Of a DNA stretch of 41,752 bases, positions 23,383 through 31,688 are shown piece after piece; the stretch's first letter is position 1; the number at the start of each line of letters is the position of its first letter. The notes under the pieces are model-generated. The model was given only the letters and a program-made list of their open reading frames with translations, had not been told where the DNA came from and did no database searches. The stretch is from Planctomycetota bacterium (GTDB lineage Bacteria; Planctomycetota; Planctomycetia; Pirellulales; UBA1268), in contig JAPOIM010000040.1 in the NCBI GenBank assembly GCA_029978905.1, positions 1 through 41,752 on the forward strand, written 5' to 3'. The translations under genes were made by a program, and so were the position numbers.

Positions 23383-24713
23383 ACGAACGCAAAGACATCA
23401 TGAAGCTTTACAGCACATTTGCGATCTCCAGCTGTCTGGCTGTTGTGATGACCGCATCGACTGGCTGCGTGACCCTGCCGTCGCCAAGTTGGCCGTGGGC
23501 CAAGCCAGAGCAGACGGCGGCGACGGAAGCCGACATCGACGCAGAACTTGGTGAAGATGCCGAAGGGGATGTGATCTCCTCGGAATACCTCTCAGCCGAC
23601 CAGGGCACTCCCTGGGAGTTTTTCAAAGGCGAGAACATCAAGAAGCGATGGAAAAAGATGACCGGTCGTGGCCCCAATGAGCAGGTGGCTCGGCGGGCGT
23701 TGGCCGAAGCCGACACCTTCTACCGCAAGGGTGACTACGCATCGGCCACTCCGCAGTACAAGAAAGTGATCGACCGCTGGCCCGATTCGGCCATCGAAGA
23801 AGATGCCATGTGGCAGCTGGCAGAGTGCTACTTTTTCACTGACCAGTATCCCAAGGCAGAAGATGCGTACGACGAGTTGGTCCGCAAGTATGCGAATACG
23901 CGCTACCTCGACCGCATCGCACAGCGGCAGTTTGTGATTGGCGACTACTGGCTCAAACTCGACCAGCGGAATGGCTACTGGACCCTCGTGCCGAATGTGG
24001 CCGATCGCTCACGCCCCCTGTTTGACACACGTGGCCGGGCGCTCAAAACCTTCGATCACGTGCGGATGAACTCACCGCGTGGGCCACTTGCCGACGACAG
24101 TTTGATGGCCCAGGGCAACGCCCACTTCATGGATCGGCAGTGGCTCGATGCCGACTACTTTTACGGGCTTCTGCGGAGCGAGTATCCCGACAGCGACTTT
24201 CTGCTCGAGGCCCACCTTCTCGGACTGCAGTCGAAGATTCGAAGTTACCAAGGGGCTGGCTACGAAGGTGGCGTGCTCGACGAAGCCGAGATTCTCGCAG
24301 ACCAAACCCTGGTGCAGTTCCCTGACCAGCTCGATTCTGAAGAAGAGCGACGGCTGATGGAGACTCGTGCGCGGATCGCCGAGCAGCAGGCAAAGCGGCA
24401 CTTCAACCGGGCCGCGTTTTATGAGAAGGGGGAGCACTACGCCGCCGCGAGGATCTACTACGGCTTGGTCGCTCGCGACTACTCCAACACGTCGATGGCG
24501 ACCCAGGCACTCGCAAAACTCGACGGCATCAAAGGTCTTGAAGACGTCTCTGACAATCCTTTTCCAATGCTGACGGCGTTTTTAAACCCAGACTCGCTCA
24601 AGGAAGCAGAGCTTGACGCGATGGCAGAAGCCGATGTGATCGAGGTCGCCGCCGATGGGAATGACGGCGGCATCACCACGGCGGGTTTGCCTGGAGGCAT
24701 GTCGCCACGATGA
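23379..24713 (+). CDS. BamD-like outer-membrane lipoprotein with TPR repeats
   Basis: The 444-residue protein has a lipoprotein signal peptide (MKLYSTFAISSCLAVVMTAS, then lipobox TGC at about residue 30). Tetratricopeptide-type helices follow: ALAEADTFYRKGDYASATPQ, DAMWQLAECYFFTDQYPKAEDAYDELV, and a later set ending in AARIYYGLVARDY. BamD/YfiO lipoproteins use such repeats in the outer-membrane beta-barrel assembly machine. This protein is longer than typical BamD (~245 residues), with an extended linker before and an acidic tail after the repeats, so 'BamD-like' is safer than orthology. The ATG at 23379 overlaps the recO stop; ATG 23400 would start the signal peptide directly. The next gene, overlapping its stop, is also a lipoprotein for outer-membrane biogenesis. 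Confidence 0.82.
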   Translation: MNERKDIMKLYSTFAISSCLAVVMTASTGCVTLPSPSWPWAKPEQTAATEADIDAELGEDAEGDVISSEYLSADQGTPWEFFKGENIKKRWKKMTGRGPNEQVARRALAEADTFYRKGDYASATPQYKKVIDRWPDSAIEEDAMWQLAECYFFTDQYPKAEDAYDELVRKYANTRYLDRIAQRQFVIGDYWLKLDQRNGYWTLVPNVADRSRPLFDTRGRALKTFDHVRMNSPRGPLADDSLMAQGNAHFMDRQWLDADYFYGLLRSEYPDSDFLLEAHLLGLQSKIRSYQGAGYEGGVLDEAEILADQTLVQFPDQLDSEEERRLMETRARIAEQQAKRHFNRAAFYEKGEHYAAARIYYGLVARDYSNTSMATQALAKLDGIKGLEDVSDNPFPMLTAFLNPDSLKEAELDAMAEADVIEVAADGNDGGITTAGLPGGMSPR

Positions 24714-24736
24714 TCCTGTTATGTCGGGGTGAGGAC

Positions 24737-25348
24737 ATGTCCCCGACGGGATGCCGGGCCGTGTCGTCGCAGACGTGCGAGCCGAAGTTGAGGCGACAGC
24801 GATCGTCTTCGTGGAAGGCGTGTGCCGTTGCTGCCGCCGCCGTCATCGGCCTGATGGCGACAGGCTGTGCGGGTTACCGCGTTGGCAACAACACCCTCTA
24901 CGCCGCCAACGTGCGCACGGTCTACGTGCCACTCTTTCAGTCCGACAGCTATCGTACGACGCCATCAATCGATATCGGCGAACGAATCACCGAGGCCGTC
25001 TGCAAAGAAATCGAGCGACGGACGCCATTCAAGGTGGTGGGGACGGCGGAAGACGCCGACAGCGTGCTCACGGGGCGCGTGGTGGCCGACACCAAACGCA
25101 TGGTGGTGGAGAGCCCCACAGACCAGTCGCGGATGGTGCAGGTGAACTATCAGGTGCTCGTGACCTGGGCAGATCGCGGTGGTGCGGTCCTTGCCAAAGG
25201 TGACGTACCGCTGCCTGCTGCCAGTGTGGATGTGGGTCAGGCTGCTGCGCTCGTACCGGAGTATGGCCGTTCGGTCGCGAGCACACAGCAGGAGGCGATC
25301 ATCAAGATTGCCCAGCAGGTGGTCGGCCTGATGGAAGAACCTTGGTGA
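24737..25348 (+). CDS. LptE-like LPS-assembly lipoprotein
   Basis: The protein (203 residues) has a lipoprotein signal with basic N-region (KLRRQRSSSWK), hydrophobic core (AVAAAAVIGLMAT) and lipobox ATGC. The LptE-type domain then begins GYRVGNNTLYAANVRTVYVPLF and contains ERITEAVCKEIERRTPF and a long beta segment. LptE plugs the LptD barrel in the LPS transport machine. The N-terminal region before the hydrophobic core is longer than usual. GGTGAGG just upstream favours the ATG at 24737; the frame also opens at an ATG at 24710 that overlaps the previous stop, giving nine more residues. Its stop overlaps the folP GTG. Confidence 0.85.
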   Translation: MSPTGCRAVSSQTCEPKLRRQRSSSWKACAVAAAAVIGLMATGCAGYRVGNNTLYAANVRTVYVPLFQSDSYRTTPSIDIGERITEAVCKEIERRTPFKVVGTAEDADSVLTGRVVADTKRMVVESPTDQSRMVQVNYQVLVTWADRGGAVLAKGDVPLPAASVDVGQAAALVPEYGRSVASTQQEAIIKIAQQVVGLMEEPW

Positions 25349-26229
25349 TCCCGCTCCCTACGCATTGGCAGCTGCGTTCGCGCACCCTTGCCGTTCCGCA
25401 CCCTGGCGGCAGTCGACGTCCGTTGGTGATGGGCATCGTGAACGTCACGCCCGACAGCTTCTCGGACGGCGGTCGGCATGATTCGGTGGACGCGGCGGTC
25501 TGCCACGGCTTACGACTGGCCGCCGAGGGAGCCGACATCCTCGACGTGGGAGGGGAGAGCACGCGGCCCTTCTCAGAGCCGGTGGACACCGCCGAGGAGT
25601 TGCGGCGGATCGAGCCGGTGGTCGCGGCGCTCGCGGAACGCTCTGGACTGCCTGTGTCGATCGACACGTCCAAGGCTGAGGTGGCTGAGCGGGCGGTCGC
25701 CCTGGGAGCCGAGATCATCAACGATGTGACCGGTCTTGAGGGTGACCCTCGCATGCTTGAGGTGGCCGCGCTCAGCGGGGTTGGGGTGTGCTGCATGCAT
25801 ATGCAGGGCACGCCGCAGACCATGCAGATCGAGCCGCAGTACGACGATGTCGTCGCCGAGATCCACGCCTATCTGGCCGCTCGCCGCGATGCTTTGCTGG
25901 CGGCGGGGATTTCCCAGCCGCGGATCTGCCTCGACCCGGGGATCGGATTCGGCAAGACGCACGAACACAACCTTGAGCTCATCCGACGAGCGGACGCCTT
26001 TCTCGATCTGGGTGTGCCGATTCTCGTCGGGCACTCGCGGAAGGGCTTTCTCGGCAAGGCACTCCGCACGGCCCTGGCCGTTGAGGAGCTGCCTGCCGAG
26101 TTCGATCTGCTCTGGCGCGACGGCGGAACCGCTGGTGTGGCCTGCCGCCTCGCCGGGGCTGGCGTGCAAATCGTCCGCGTCCACGCCGTGGGCCTGGTGC
26201 GATCCGCTCTCGAACTGTTCAACCCGTGA
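25345..26229 (+). CDS. folP: Dihydropteroate synthase
   Basis: FolP joins p-aminobenzoate and dihydropterin diphosphate in folate synthesis and is the sulfonamide target. Family motifs are MGIVNVTPDSFSDGGR (pterin/diphosphate site), GADILDVGGESTRP, SIDTSKAEVAERA, AEIINDVTG, MHMQGTPQTMQ, DPGIGFGKTHEHNL and VGHSRKGFLG. All are intact in the 294-residue product, and IVRVHAVGLVRSAL ends the fold. The GTG start overlaps the upstream lipoprotein stop (GTGA), so translation is likely coupled. The linkage of folP to outer-membrane lipoprotein genes may simply reflect operon packing. The convergent transporter gene begins its 3' end 16 bases after the folP stop. Confidence 0.96.
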   Translation: MIPLPTHWQLRSRTLAVPHPGGSRRPLVMGIVNVTPDSFSDGGRHDSVDAAVCHGLRLAAEGADILDVGGESTRPFSEPVDTAEELRRIEPVVAALAERSGLPVSIDTSKAEVAERAVALGAEIINDVTGLEGDPRMLEVAALSGVGVCCMHMQGTPQTMQIEPQYDDVVAEIHAYLAARRDALLAAGISQPRICLDPGIGFGKTHEHNLELIRRADAFLDLGVPILVGHSRKGFLGKALRTALAVEELPAEFDLLWRDGGTAGVACRLAGAGVQIVRVHAVGLVRSALELFNP

Positions 26230-26237
26230 GACCCTAC

Positions 26238-26258
26238 CGCGGGCGTTACGCACCCGCG
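26238..26258. terminator. Hairpin between folP and the convergent transporter
   Basis: CGCGGG (26238-26243) pairs with CCCGCG (26253-26258), with a further CGT/ACG pairing inside the loop. It lies in the gap and the last codons of the minus-strand gene. No clear T-run follows on either strand, so a bidirectional terminator role is tentative. Confidence 0.35.
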
Positions 26259-27631
26259 TTGCCAGACATCACGGAGTACCAAAAGAGCCCGGCCGAAATG
26301 CCCACGATGACTGCGGGCACGAGCCAGAAAAGCCCCCAGCGCGTGGTGGCGACTTCGTTGCCATCCGCATCGAGCTCGACGGTGGTGAATCGCTCGTTCA
26401 GCCATCCGGCTCCCAGCGATCCCAAGAACATTCCCAGGCCATAGACCAAGAAGCCGTAGAGCTGCTGGGCGGTGGCCGTGAGGCCGGCCGGGGCGATGCT
26501 GTTGGCATTGATGAAGCCAGCCGCAAAGAAGAAGTCGAAGCAGATGCCGTGGATCGCCACGCCGAGCAGGATCAGAGCCAACGGTCGTCCGATCGCGAAA
26601 AACAGGAAGCGAGCTGCCCAGGCCGAGATGCCCGCCATCAGCACGAAGTTCATGTTTTTGTTGTCTGCTCCCAGGAACCACGGAAGTGAGAGCATGAAGA
26701 AGATTTCAATCCACTGACCGATGGTCATCACGGGGCCGACCGTTCGCCCGGAAATCCCCGACTTCTCCACGTAGAGTGCTGCGAAGGCGAAGTAGAGGCC
26801 CATCGCCATCGCCGCGACGAACGTCACGCCGAAGAAGACGGGATTGTTCTTCAGCATTTCGATGGAGCCCGACACGATCGACTGCTCCGCGGCGGGAGCC
26901 GCCGCCACGGCCTCACCTGCTGTGTCGTCGGCAGTTGCCTCGGCTGCAGCCACCTCCCCGTTGCTGGCCGCACCGGCGGGCGCCGTTGCGGGAAGTGTGA
27001 AGGCAAAGCCACCGAGGATCAGCGAGAGCACCCCGGCCAAAACCATCGGCCGTGCGCTGACCGGCTCACCCTTCTTGAGAATCAACGTGTGCGAGAGGCC
27101 CGCCACGATCCAGCCAAGCGTTCCAAACACGCGAATCCAGGGGAAGCCAGCCTCTGCAGCACCGCCGAAGATGTCGTCGTTGTGGGCAAAGACGATTGAG
27201 TTCACCAGGCTCAAGGTTGGCGAGAAGAGCACCGCGTAGAACAGGGCCATCCAGAAGAAGGGCCAGGCTTTGTTGGTGCGGGACATCATGAACAGCAGGA
27301 TGCCGCCCACGATGTGACACACGGCGATCAGGACTTCGGTGTTGAAGTACTTGTCTGCCAGCACCGCCATAAACAGCGGGGCGATCATCGAACCAATCGG
27401 CATCGTGCTGTAGATGCGACCGATTTCGCTGCGGGAGAAGCCACGGGCGTTGAGCATGTTGCCCAACACAACAAACCAGGCTCCCCACACAGCAAACTCG
27501 AGGAAGTGCAGCAGGCAGAACCGCCAGTGGGTCGTGGCAAAACTGACAAACTCTTTTGCCGATCCCACGATGTCGACGGAGGAGGCGACGGCGTCGGCCT
27601 GTCCAAACAGCGTCAAGCTTGCCAAGTCCAT
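26246..27631 (-). CDS. MFS nucleoside/H+ symporter-type transporter
   Basis: The 461-residue inner-membrane protein has about twelve hydrophobic helices arranged as two six-helix bundles, typical of the major facilitator superfamily. The first helix block CLLHFLEFAVWGAWFVVLGN and MPIGSMIAPLFMAVLADKYF resemble the nucleoside:H+ symporter (NupG/XapB) branch. The central cytoplasmic loop carries an Ala/Gly/Asp-rich insertion (about residues 215-250; GEVAAAEATADDTAGEAVAA), which is low complexity and probably a flexible linker. Substrate cannot be assigned beyond nucleoside-type. The N-terminal 30 residues are polar, and the ATG at 27631 is the only good start. It is divergent from proA and convergent with folP. 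Confidence 0.85.
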   Translation of the reverse strand: MDLASLTLFGQADAVASSVDIVGSAKEFVSFATTHWRFCLLHFLEFAVWGAWFVVLGNMLNARGFSRSEIGRIYSTMPIGSMIAPLFMAVLADKYFNTEVLIAVCHIVGGILLFMMSRTNKAWPFFWMALFYAVLFSPTLSLVNSIVFAHNDDIFGGAAEAGFPWIRVFGTLGWIVAGLSHTLILKKGEPVSARPMVLAGVLSLILGGFAFTLPATAPAGAASNGEVAAAEATADDTAGEAVAAAPAAEQSIVSGSIEMLKNNPVFFGVTFVAAMAMGLYFAFAALYVEKSGISGRTVGPVMTIGQWIEIFFMLSLPWFLGADNKNMNFVLMAGISAWAARFLFFAIGRPLALILLGVAIHGICFDFFFAAGFINANSIAPAGLTATAQQLYGFLVYGLGMFLGSLGAGWLNERFTTVELDADGNEVATTRWGLFWLVPAVIVGISAGLFWYSVMSGNAGA

Positions 27632-27813
27632 GGGAACTCCCGTGTGCGCGTGTGCGTGATTCCTGGGAGCGATCCATGAGCCTAACGGCTCCCCGCTCCT
27701 CCCCCACCGAGGCTGGCGTCACGATCGGACCACTTTCTCAGGGCTCGCCCGACCTCGCGACGTTCGGCATATGATACTGTCACAGCGTCCCGCCCCAAGA
27801 GTCTTTCCAGGTG
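27632..27813. other. Divergent intergenic region with proA promoter candidate
   Basis: This 182-base region separates the divergent transporter and proA. TATGAT at 27770-27775 matches a -10 element at five of six positions, but no good -35 is seen at 16-18 bases. Nothing else stands out. Confidence 0.35.
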
Positions 27814-29106
27814 ATGGCCAAGAATTCACTCCCCACGGATCCCGCCGACGGTGCCCTCCTGGCGCACTGCCGAGGGATCGCCGAGCGAGCCCGCCAGGCA
27901 GCGGTCGAACTGGCCGATGCGCAGACCAACACGAAAATCGCATGCCTTGCCGCGATTGCGGCTGAAATCAGGGCTCACGTGCCTGCGATTCTCAAGGCGA
28001 ATGCGGTCGATCTCGCGGCGGCGCCCGGCTTTGGGCTGACCGATGCGGCGGTTGATCGACTGCGGCTTGATCAGGCGCGGATCGAGGGGATAGCGGCCGG
28101 CGTCGAGGCGGTGGCGAGGCTCGCCGATCCGGTTGGCGAGGTCATCGAGCGGCGTGCACTGCCCAACGGCCTCGAGGTGCAAAAGGTGCGCGTGCCTTTG
28201 GGCGTGGTCTTCTTCATTTACGAATCCAGGCCAAACGTCACCGCCGACGCGGCGGCCGTGGCGGTGGCTTCCGGCAATGCGATCATTCTCCGCGGCGGCA
28301 AAGAGGCGGCCGCGAGTTCGCGAGCGATTGTCGACTGCGTGCGGGTCGTGCTCCCGCAGCACGGATTGCCTGCCGACGCGGTGCAACTTGTCGACACCGC
28401 CGACCGCACTGCCGTCGGGCATTTTCTTGCCATGGACGACCTCATCGATCTGGCAATCCCACGTGGTGGTGAGTCGCTGATCCGCCGCGTCGCGTCAGAG
28501 GCACGCATGCCGGTGCTGAAGCACTTCTCTGGCAACTGCCATGTTTACGTGGACCGCGCGGCGGATCTCGAGATGGCCCGCGACATCACCGTGAATGCAA
28601 AGTGTCAGCGGATGGGCGTGTGCAACGCGGCCGAATCGTTGCTCGTGCACGCGGATGTGGCGGCCGAATTTCTGCCGAAGGTGGCACGTGAGTTGACGGC
28701 GCGCGGTGTGGAGCTCGTCGGGGATGTCGCGGCACAGCAACTGGTGCCTGAGATGGGCGAGGCGAGCGACGACGATTTTCGCACGGAGTATCTCGGCCCC
28801 AAGATGTCGGTTGCGGTGGTCGACTCGCTCGACGCGGCCGTGGCCCACATCAATCGCTACGGATCTCGTCATACCGACGCGATTATCACCAGTGATCACT
28901 CTGCGAGCGAAAGGTTTGCCACCCGGGTTGATACGGCCGTGGTCATGGTGAACGCGAGCACCCGCTTCAATGACGGTGGAGAACTTGGCATCGGTGCGGA
29001 GATTGGGATCTCGACCGATAAGCTGCACGCCCGAGGACCCTGCGGCACCCGTGAGTTGACCACCTACAAGTACATCGTCAGTGGCAGCGGCCAGGTGCGT
29101 GGCTAG
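27814..29106 (+). CDS. proA: Glutamate-5-semialdehyde dehydrogenase (gamma-glutamyl phosphate reductase)
   Basis: ProA reduces gamma-glutamyl phosphate with NADPH in proline synthesis. The 430-residue protein is an aldehyde dehydrogenase relative with PLGVVFFIYESRPNVTADAAA, SGNAIILRGGKEA, the catalytic-cysteine segment CQRMGVCNAAESLLVH, and the C-terminal GEIGISTDKLHARGP. All match ProA. The chosen start is the ATG at 27814; a GTG directly before it is also possible. No proB is in the window, so the kinase gene must lie elsewhere. The convergent epimerase gene ends 50 bases downstream and no clear terminator is visible in that gap. Confidence 0.96.
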   Translation: MAKNSLPTDPADGALLAHCRGIAERARQAAVELADAQTNTKIACLAAIAAEIRAHVPAILKANAVDLAAAPGFGLTDAAVDRLRLDQARIEGIAAGVEAVARLADPVGEVIERRALPNGLEVQKVRVPLGVVFFIYESRPNVTADAAAVAVASGNAIILRGGKEAAASSRAIVDCVRVVLPQHGLPADAVQLVDTADRTAVGHFLAMDDLIDLAIPRGGESLIRRVASEARMPVLKHFSGNCHVYVDRAADLEMARDITVNAKCQRMGVCNAAESLLVHADVAAEFLPKVARELTARGVELVGDVAAQQLVPEMGEASDDDFRTEYLGPKMSVAVVDSLDAAVAHINRYGSRHTDAIITSDHSASERFATRVDTAVVMVNASTRFNDGGELGIGAEIGISTDKLHARGPCGTRELTTYKYIVSGSGQVRG

Positions 29107-29155
29107 CGCACTCACCGACCGCTGCTGTGTGGGGGTGGCCAACGCTCGCGTCGTG

Positions 29156-30151
29156 TCAGGCGAGCATGGATCGCAGCGTCTCGAGGCTTGAGTACTCGAA
29201 GGCAAAGTTGAGTTCGTTGACGAGCCGCTGCGGGGTCACCACCCATGGATAGCGGGCGAACGCGAGAAAGCCTGCGGGCGCCTCGTGCAGTCGTGTGCGA
29301 ACATGCCAGCCCACCGTGTGAATCGCCTTGCCGAGCCAAAATGGCATCGAGATCGTGGCCCGCCCCGTCTCGCGTGCAATGTCGCTGACCATCGTCCAGT
29401 TTGGCGGGGCGAGGTTGTAGGCACCCCGACCTCCGGCCGCCAACACGGCGATGATGCCGCGCACCACATCCCGTTCATGCACAAACTGGAGCGGTTGGTC
29501 GACACCGTCAAACCGGGCGAGGACGGGGGCATGCAAGATGAACCGCGTAACAAAACTGCTGCCGCAGGGCCCACCAATGATGGCCGGCCGCACCCAACTG
29601 ACGGCGATCTCGGGGTGCGAGTGCGAAAACGCTTCCAGCAGTCCTTCCACGGTCTGCTTGTCGGTGGCATACCGGAAGGCCTGACACGGTCGCCTCGGAA
29701 AGGACTCGTCCATCGGAACGGGGTTGTCGGCCCACGCACCGTACGCCGTCGCACTCGACACCGCGAGCACCCTCTGGGCCCGCACCGCTGCGGCAATGTT
29801 GAGCACATTCGTGGTGCCCCCCACGTTCACTTCCTGCATCAGCCGTTCGTTACGCAAGGGCTGGACCGCGTAGGCGGCGTGGAGGATCGTGTCGGGTGAA
29901 AAATCACCGATGGGCTTGGCGAGGTTTGGGTCGCGAATGTCGCTGGCCACGAAACTCTTCGGCTTGGCAGAGGCTGCCACCCTGCGGCTCGCAGGTCGAT
30001 GGTCGATTCCAAGCACGGCGATCCCGGCCTGCTGAAGCGTTGCCACGAGCCGGCTGCCGAGATAGCCCGAGCTGCCGGTCACCACACAGCGGCGGAACGT
30101 GTCGGGGAGCGGTGGGCAGGCGAAAGTGGGCATAGAACAGGATTCTGACAC
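29156..30151 (-). CDS. NAD-dependent epimerase/dehydratase (extended SDR)
   Basis: The 331-residue protein has the extended short-chain dehydrogenase fold. The Rossmann glycine motif is VTGSSGYLGSRL (about residues 25-36), the acidic cofactor residue lies in LGIDHRPAS, and the catalytic serine region is VSSATAYG. The Tyr-Lys pair is in FRYATDKQTVE (YxxxK). The C-terminal substrate domain ends with a helical tail. Related enzymes act on nucleotide sugars or other small molecules, but no adjacent gene suggests a substrate. GGAG six bases upstream favours the GTG at 30151; ATG at 30133 is the alternative. Confidence 0.87.
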   Translation of the reverse strand: MSESCSMPTFACPPLPDTFRRCVVTGSSGYLGSRLVATLQQAGIAVLGIDHRPASRRVAASAKPKSFVASDIRDPNLAKPIGDFSPDTILHAAYAVQPLRNERLMQEVNVGGTTNVLNIAAAVRAQRVLAVSSATAYGAWADNPVPMDESFPRRPCQAFRYATDKQTVEGLLEAFSHSHPEIAVSWVRPAIIGGPCGSSFVTRFILHAPVLARFDGVDQPLQFVHERDVVRGIIAVLAAGGRGAYNLAPPNWTMVSDIARETGRATISMPFWLGKAIHTVGWHVRTRLHEAPAGFLAFARYPWVVTPQRLVNELNFAFEYSSLETLRSMLA

Positions 30152-30524
30152 GTGTCGCTCCGGGCGGAAGAGGTGTCGCTGCTAACTGCGGGCTTCTCGT
30201 AGGGGCGCTCGGGCTGAGCCCGGTGCTGCCTCGCCGGACGTTCTCTGCGGGCCCTCCTGGCCCTCGCTCACTCGAAGATCCGCTTCGCTTGCGCCCTCCG
30301 GGCGTCGCTCGCTCCTCTACGCCGTCGAGTCAGCACCGGGCTCAGCCCTCGCTGGGTGGTTGGGCGGGCGGAGTCAGCGAGGCTTTGATGCGGGGCTGCG
30401 GCGTCCTTCGCGTGTCTGCGGTTGAGCCGTGGGGGGGGATCGGAGAAGATGCTGCCCTTGGCTACGGCGGGCTTTTTGTCGTGGCTGGTAACCGTCTGCA
30501 TGTTGTCACGGAGTGAGAGCCCTG
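30152..30524. other. Long intergenic region before trxB
   Basis: This 373-base region separates the divergent epimerase and trxB genes. No open frame here has a plausible ribosome-binding site or family-like sequence. It contains the inverted-repeat element at 30211-30348, dense small hairpins, and a G-run at about 30430-30437. No convincing trxB promoter is visible. Confidence 0.5.
30211..30348. repeat. 138-base element with perfect 18-base inverted ends (MITE- or ncRNA-like)
   Basis: GGGCTGAGCCCGGTGCTG (30211-30228) is repeated as its exact reverse complement at 30331-30348. The 102 bases between hold further foldable parts, including CGAAG-ATCCG-CTTCG (about 30271-30286) and CGCCC-TCC-GGGCG (about 30293-30305). 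There is no transposase frame and no clear target-site duplication. It could be a miniature inverted-repeat element, a dispersed genomic repeat, or a structured RNA. Confidence 0.6.
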
Positions 30525-31580
30525 ATGTCAGAAACGCCTCTGGAAAATGTCGTCATCATTGGCAGTGGCCCCGCGGGCTGGTCGTCGGCGATTTATGCCG
30601 CACGGGCTCAGCTGAACCCGGTCGTCTACGAAGGAGCGATCACCGAGGAAAACCGCATGGCGGGCACGCTGCCGCTGGGGCAACTCGCCCTGACGAGCGA
30701 GGTGGAAAATTTTGCGGGCTTTCCTGCCGGCAACCTCGGCGGCTATCTCGACTCGGCGCTTCCTGCGAGCCGACGCGGGATGATGGCGCCACACGGTGGC
30801 GAGGGGGTGACCGGTCCGGAGTTGATGGAACTGATGCGGCAGCAGGCGGTGAACTTCGGCACCCGTGTGATCACCGATGACATCGCCCGGGTCGATTTTT
30901 CGCAGCGCCCATTCCGCCTCTTCCCTTCGGAAGGTGGTGAGCTGCAGGCCAAGTGCGTGATTGTGGCCACTGGGGCGAGTGCCAACTGGCTCGGCCTCGA
31001 GAGTGAGCATCGGTTCAAGAACCGCGGCGTGAGCGCCTGTGCGGTGTGCGACGGTGCCCTGCCGCGTTTTCGCAATCAGGAACTGGTGGTGGTAGGCGGC
31101 GGTGACTCGGCCGTCGAGGAGGCGACGTATCTCACGAAGTTTGCCAGCCGCGTGCATCTCATTCATCGCCGTGATGAACTGCGGGCGAGCAAGATCATGG
31201 CGCAGCGGGCGATCGACGACCCGAAGGTCATGATCCACTTCAACGCGACGCTTGAGGAAGTGCTTGGGGACGATGCGAAGGGGGTCACGGGCGTGCGGCT
31301 CGGGAGCACCGTGGCTGGGGGTGGTGAGACAACGCTCGAGGTGGCGGGTGTGTTTCTGGCGATTGGTCACACCCCCAACACAGCCTTCCTCAACGGCCAG
31401 CTCGAGACCAATGAGAAGGGCTATCTCGTGTGGAAGAAGCACTTCCGAACCAACACGAGTGTGGAAGGCGTGTTTGCCGCAGGTGACGTTGCTGACGACT
31501 ACTACCGGCAGGCGATCTCGGCCGCTGGCACCGGCTGCATGGCGGGGCTCGATGCCGAGCGGTTCCTCGCTCACGGGTAG
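30525..31580 (+). CDS. trxB: Thioredoxin reductase
   Basis: TrxB passes electrons from NADPH through FAD to thioredoxin. The 351-residue protein has the FAD motif [17 protein letters not shown] (about residues 9-25), the redox-active CAVC in [13 protein letters not shown] (C172 and C175), the NADPH motif [16 protein letters not shown], and the C-terminal FAD-contact [17 protein letters not shown]. Compared with the usual ~315 residues it has an insertion of about 25 residues ([20 protein letters not shown]) in the first FAD half-domain. I believe this is common in planctomycete enzymes. The ATG at 30525 is used; GTG 30513 is an alternative, with GGAGTGAGAG between them and just ahead. The gene is not next to a thioredoxin gene. 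Confidence 0.95.
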   Translation: MSETPLENVVIIGSGPAGWSSAIYAARAQLNPVVYEGAITEENRMAGTLPLGQLALTSEVENFAGFPAGNLGGYLDSALPASRRGMMAPHGGEGVTGPELMELMRQQAVNFGTRVITDDIARVDFSQRPFRLFPSEGGELQAKCVIVATGASANWLGLESEHRFKNRGVSACAVCDGALPRFRNQELVVVGGGDSAVEEATYLTKFASRVHLIHRRDELRASKIMAQRAIDDPKVMIHFNATLEEVLGDDAKGVTGVRLGSTVAGGGETTLEVAGVFLAIGHTPNTAFLNGQLETNEKGYLVWKKHFRTNTSVEGVFAAGDVADDYYRQAISAAGTGCMAGLDAERFLAHG

Positions 31581-31599
31581 CGATCGCTTTGATCTTTCA

Positions 31600-31636
31600 A
31601 AAGAAAAACCCGGCCGGGGATCAACCCCGGCCGGGC
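31600..31636 (-). terminator. Strong Rho-independent terminator of the Cys-rich gene
   Basis: An 11-base GC stem (CCCGGCCGGGG at 31609-31619 with its complement at 31625-31635) closes a 5-base loop. On the minus strand it is followed by TTTTTCTTTT. It lies 53 bases after the stop of the minus-strand Cys-rich gene. It may also help end trxB transcription from the other side, although there is no T-run in that direction. Confidence 0.85.
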
Positions 31637-31688
31637 ATCTTCTCGCAGCGAACGCTCGCCACGTCGGGCGAAAGCGGTTCAAGCGTTC

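Noticed and set aside
30223-30516. 97-residue plus-strand frame in the intergenic region before trxB
   Set aside because: It runs through the inverted-repeat element, is Arg/Pro/Gly-rich, has no ribosome-binding site and no homology-like pattern.
30528-31682. 384-residue minus-strand open frame opposite trxB
   Set aside because: It is an antisense shadow of a protein with all TrxB motifs, and no domain or ribosome-binding site is visible.
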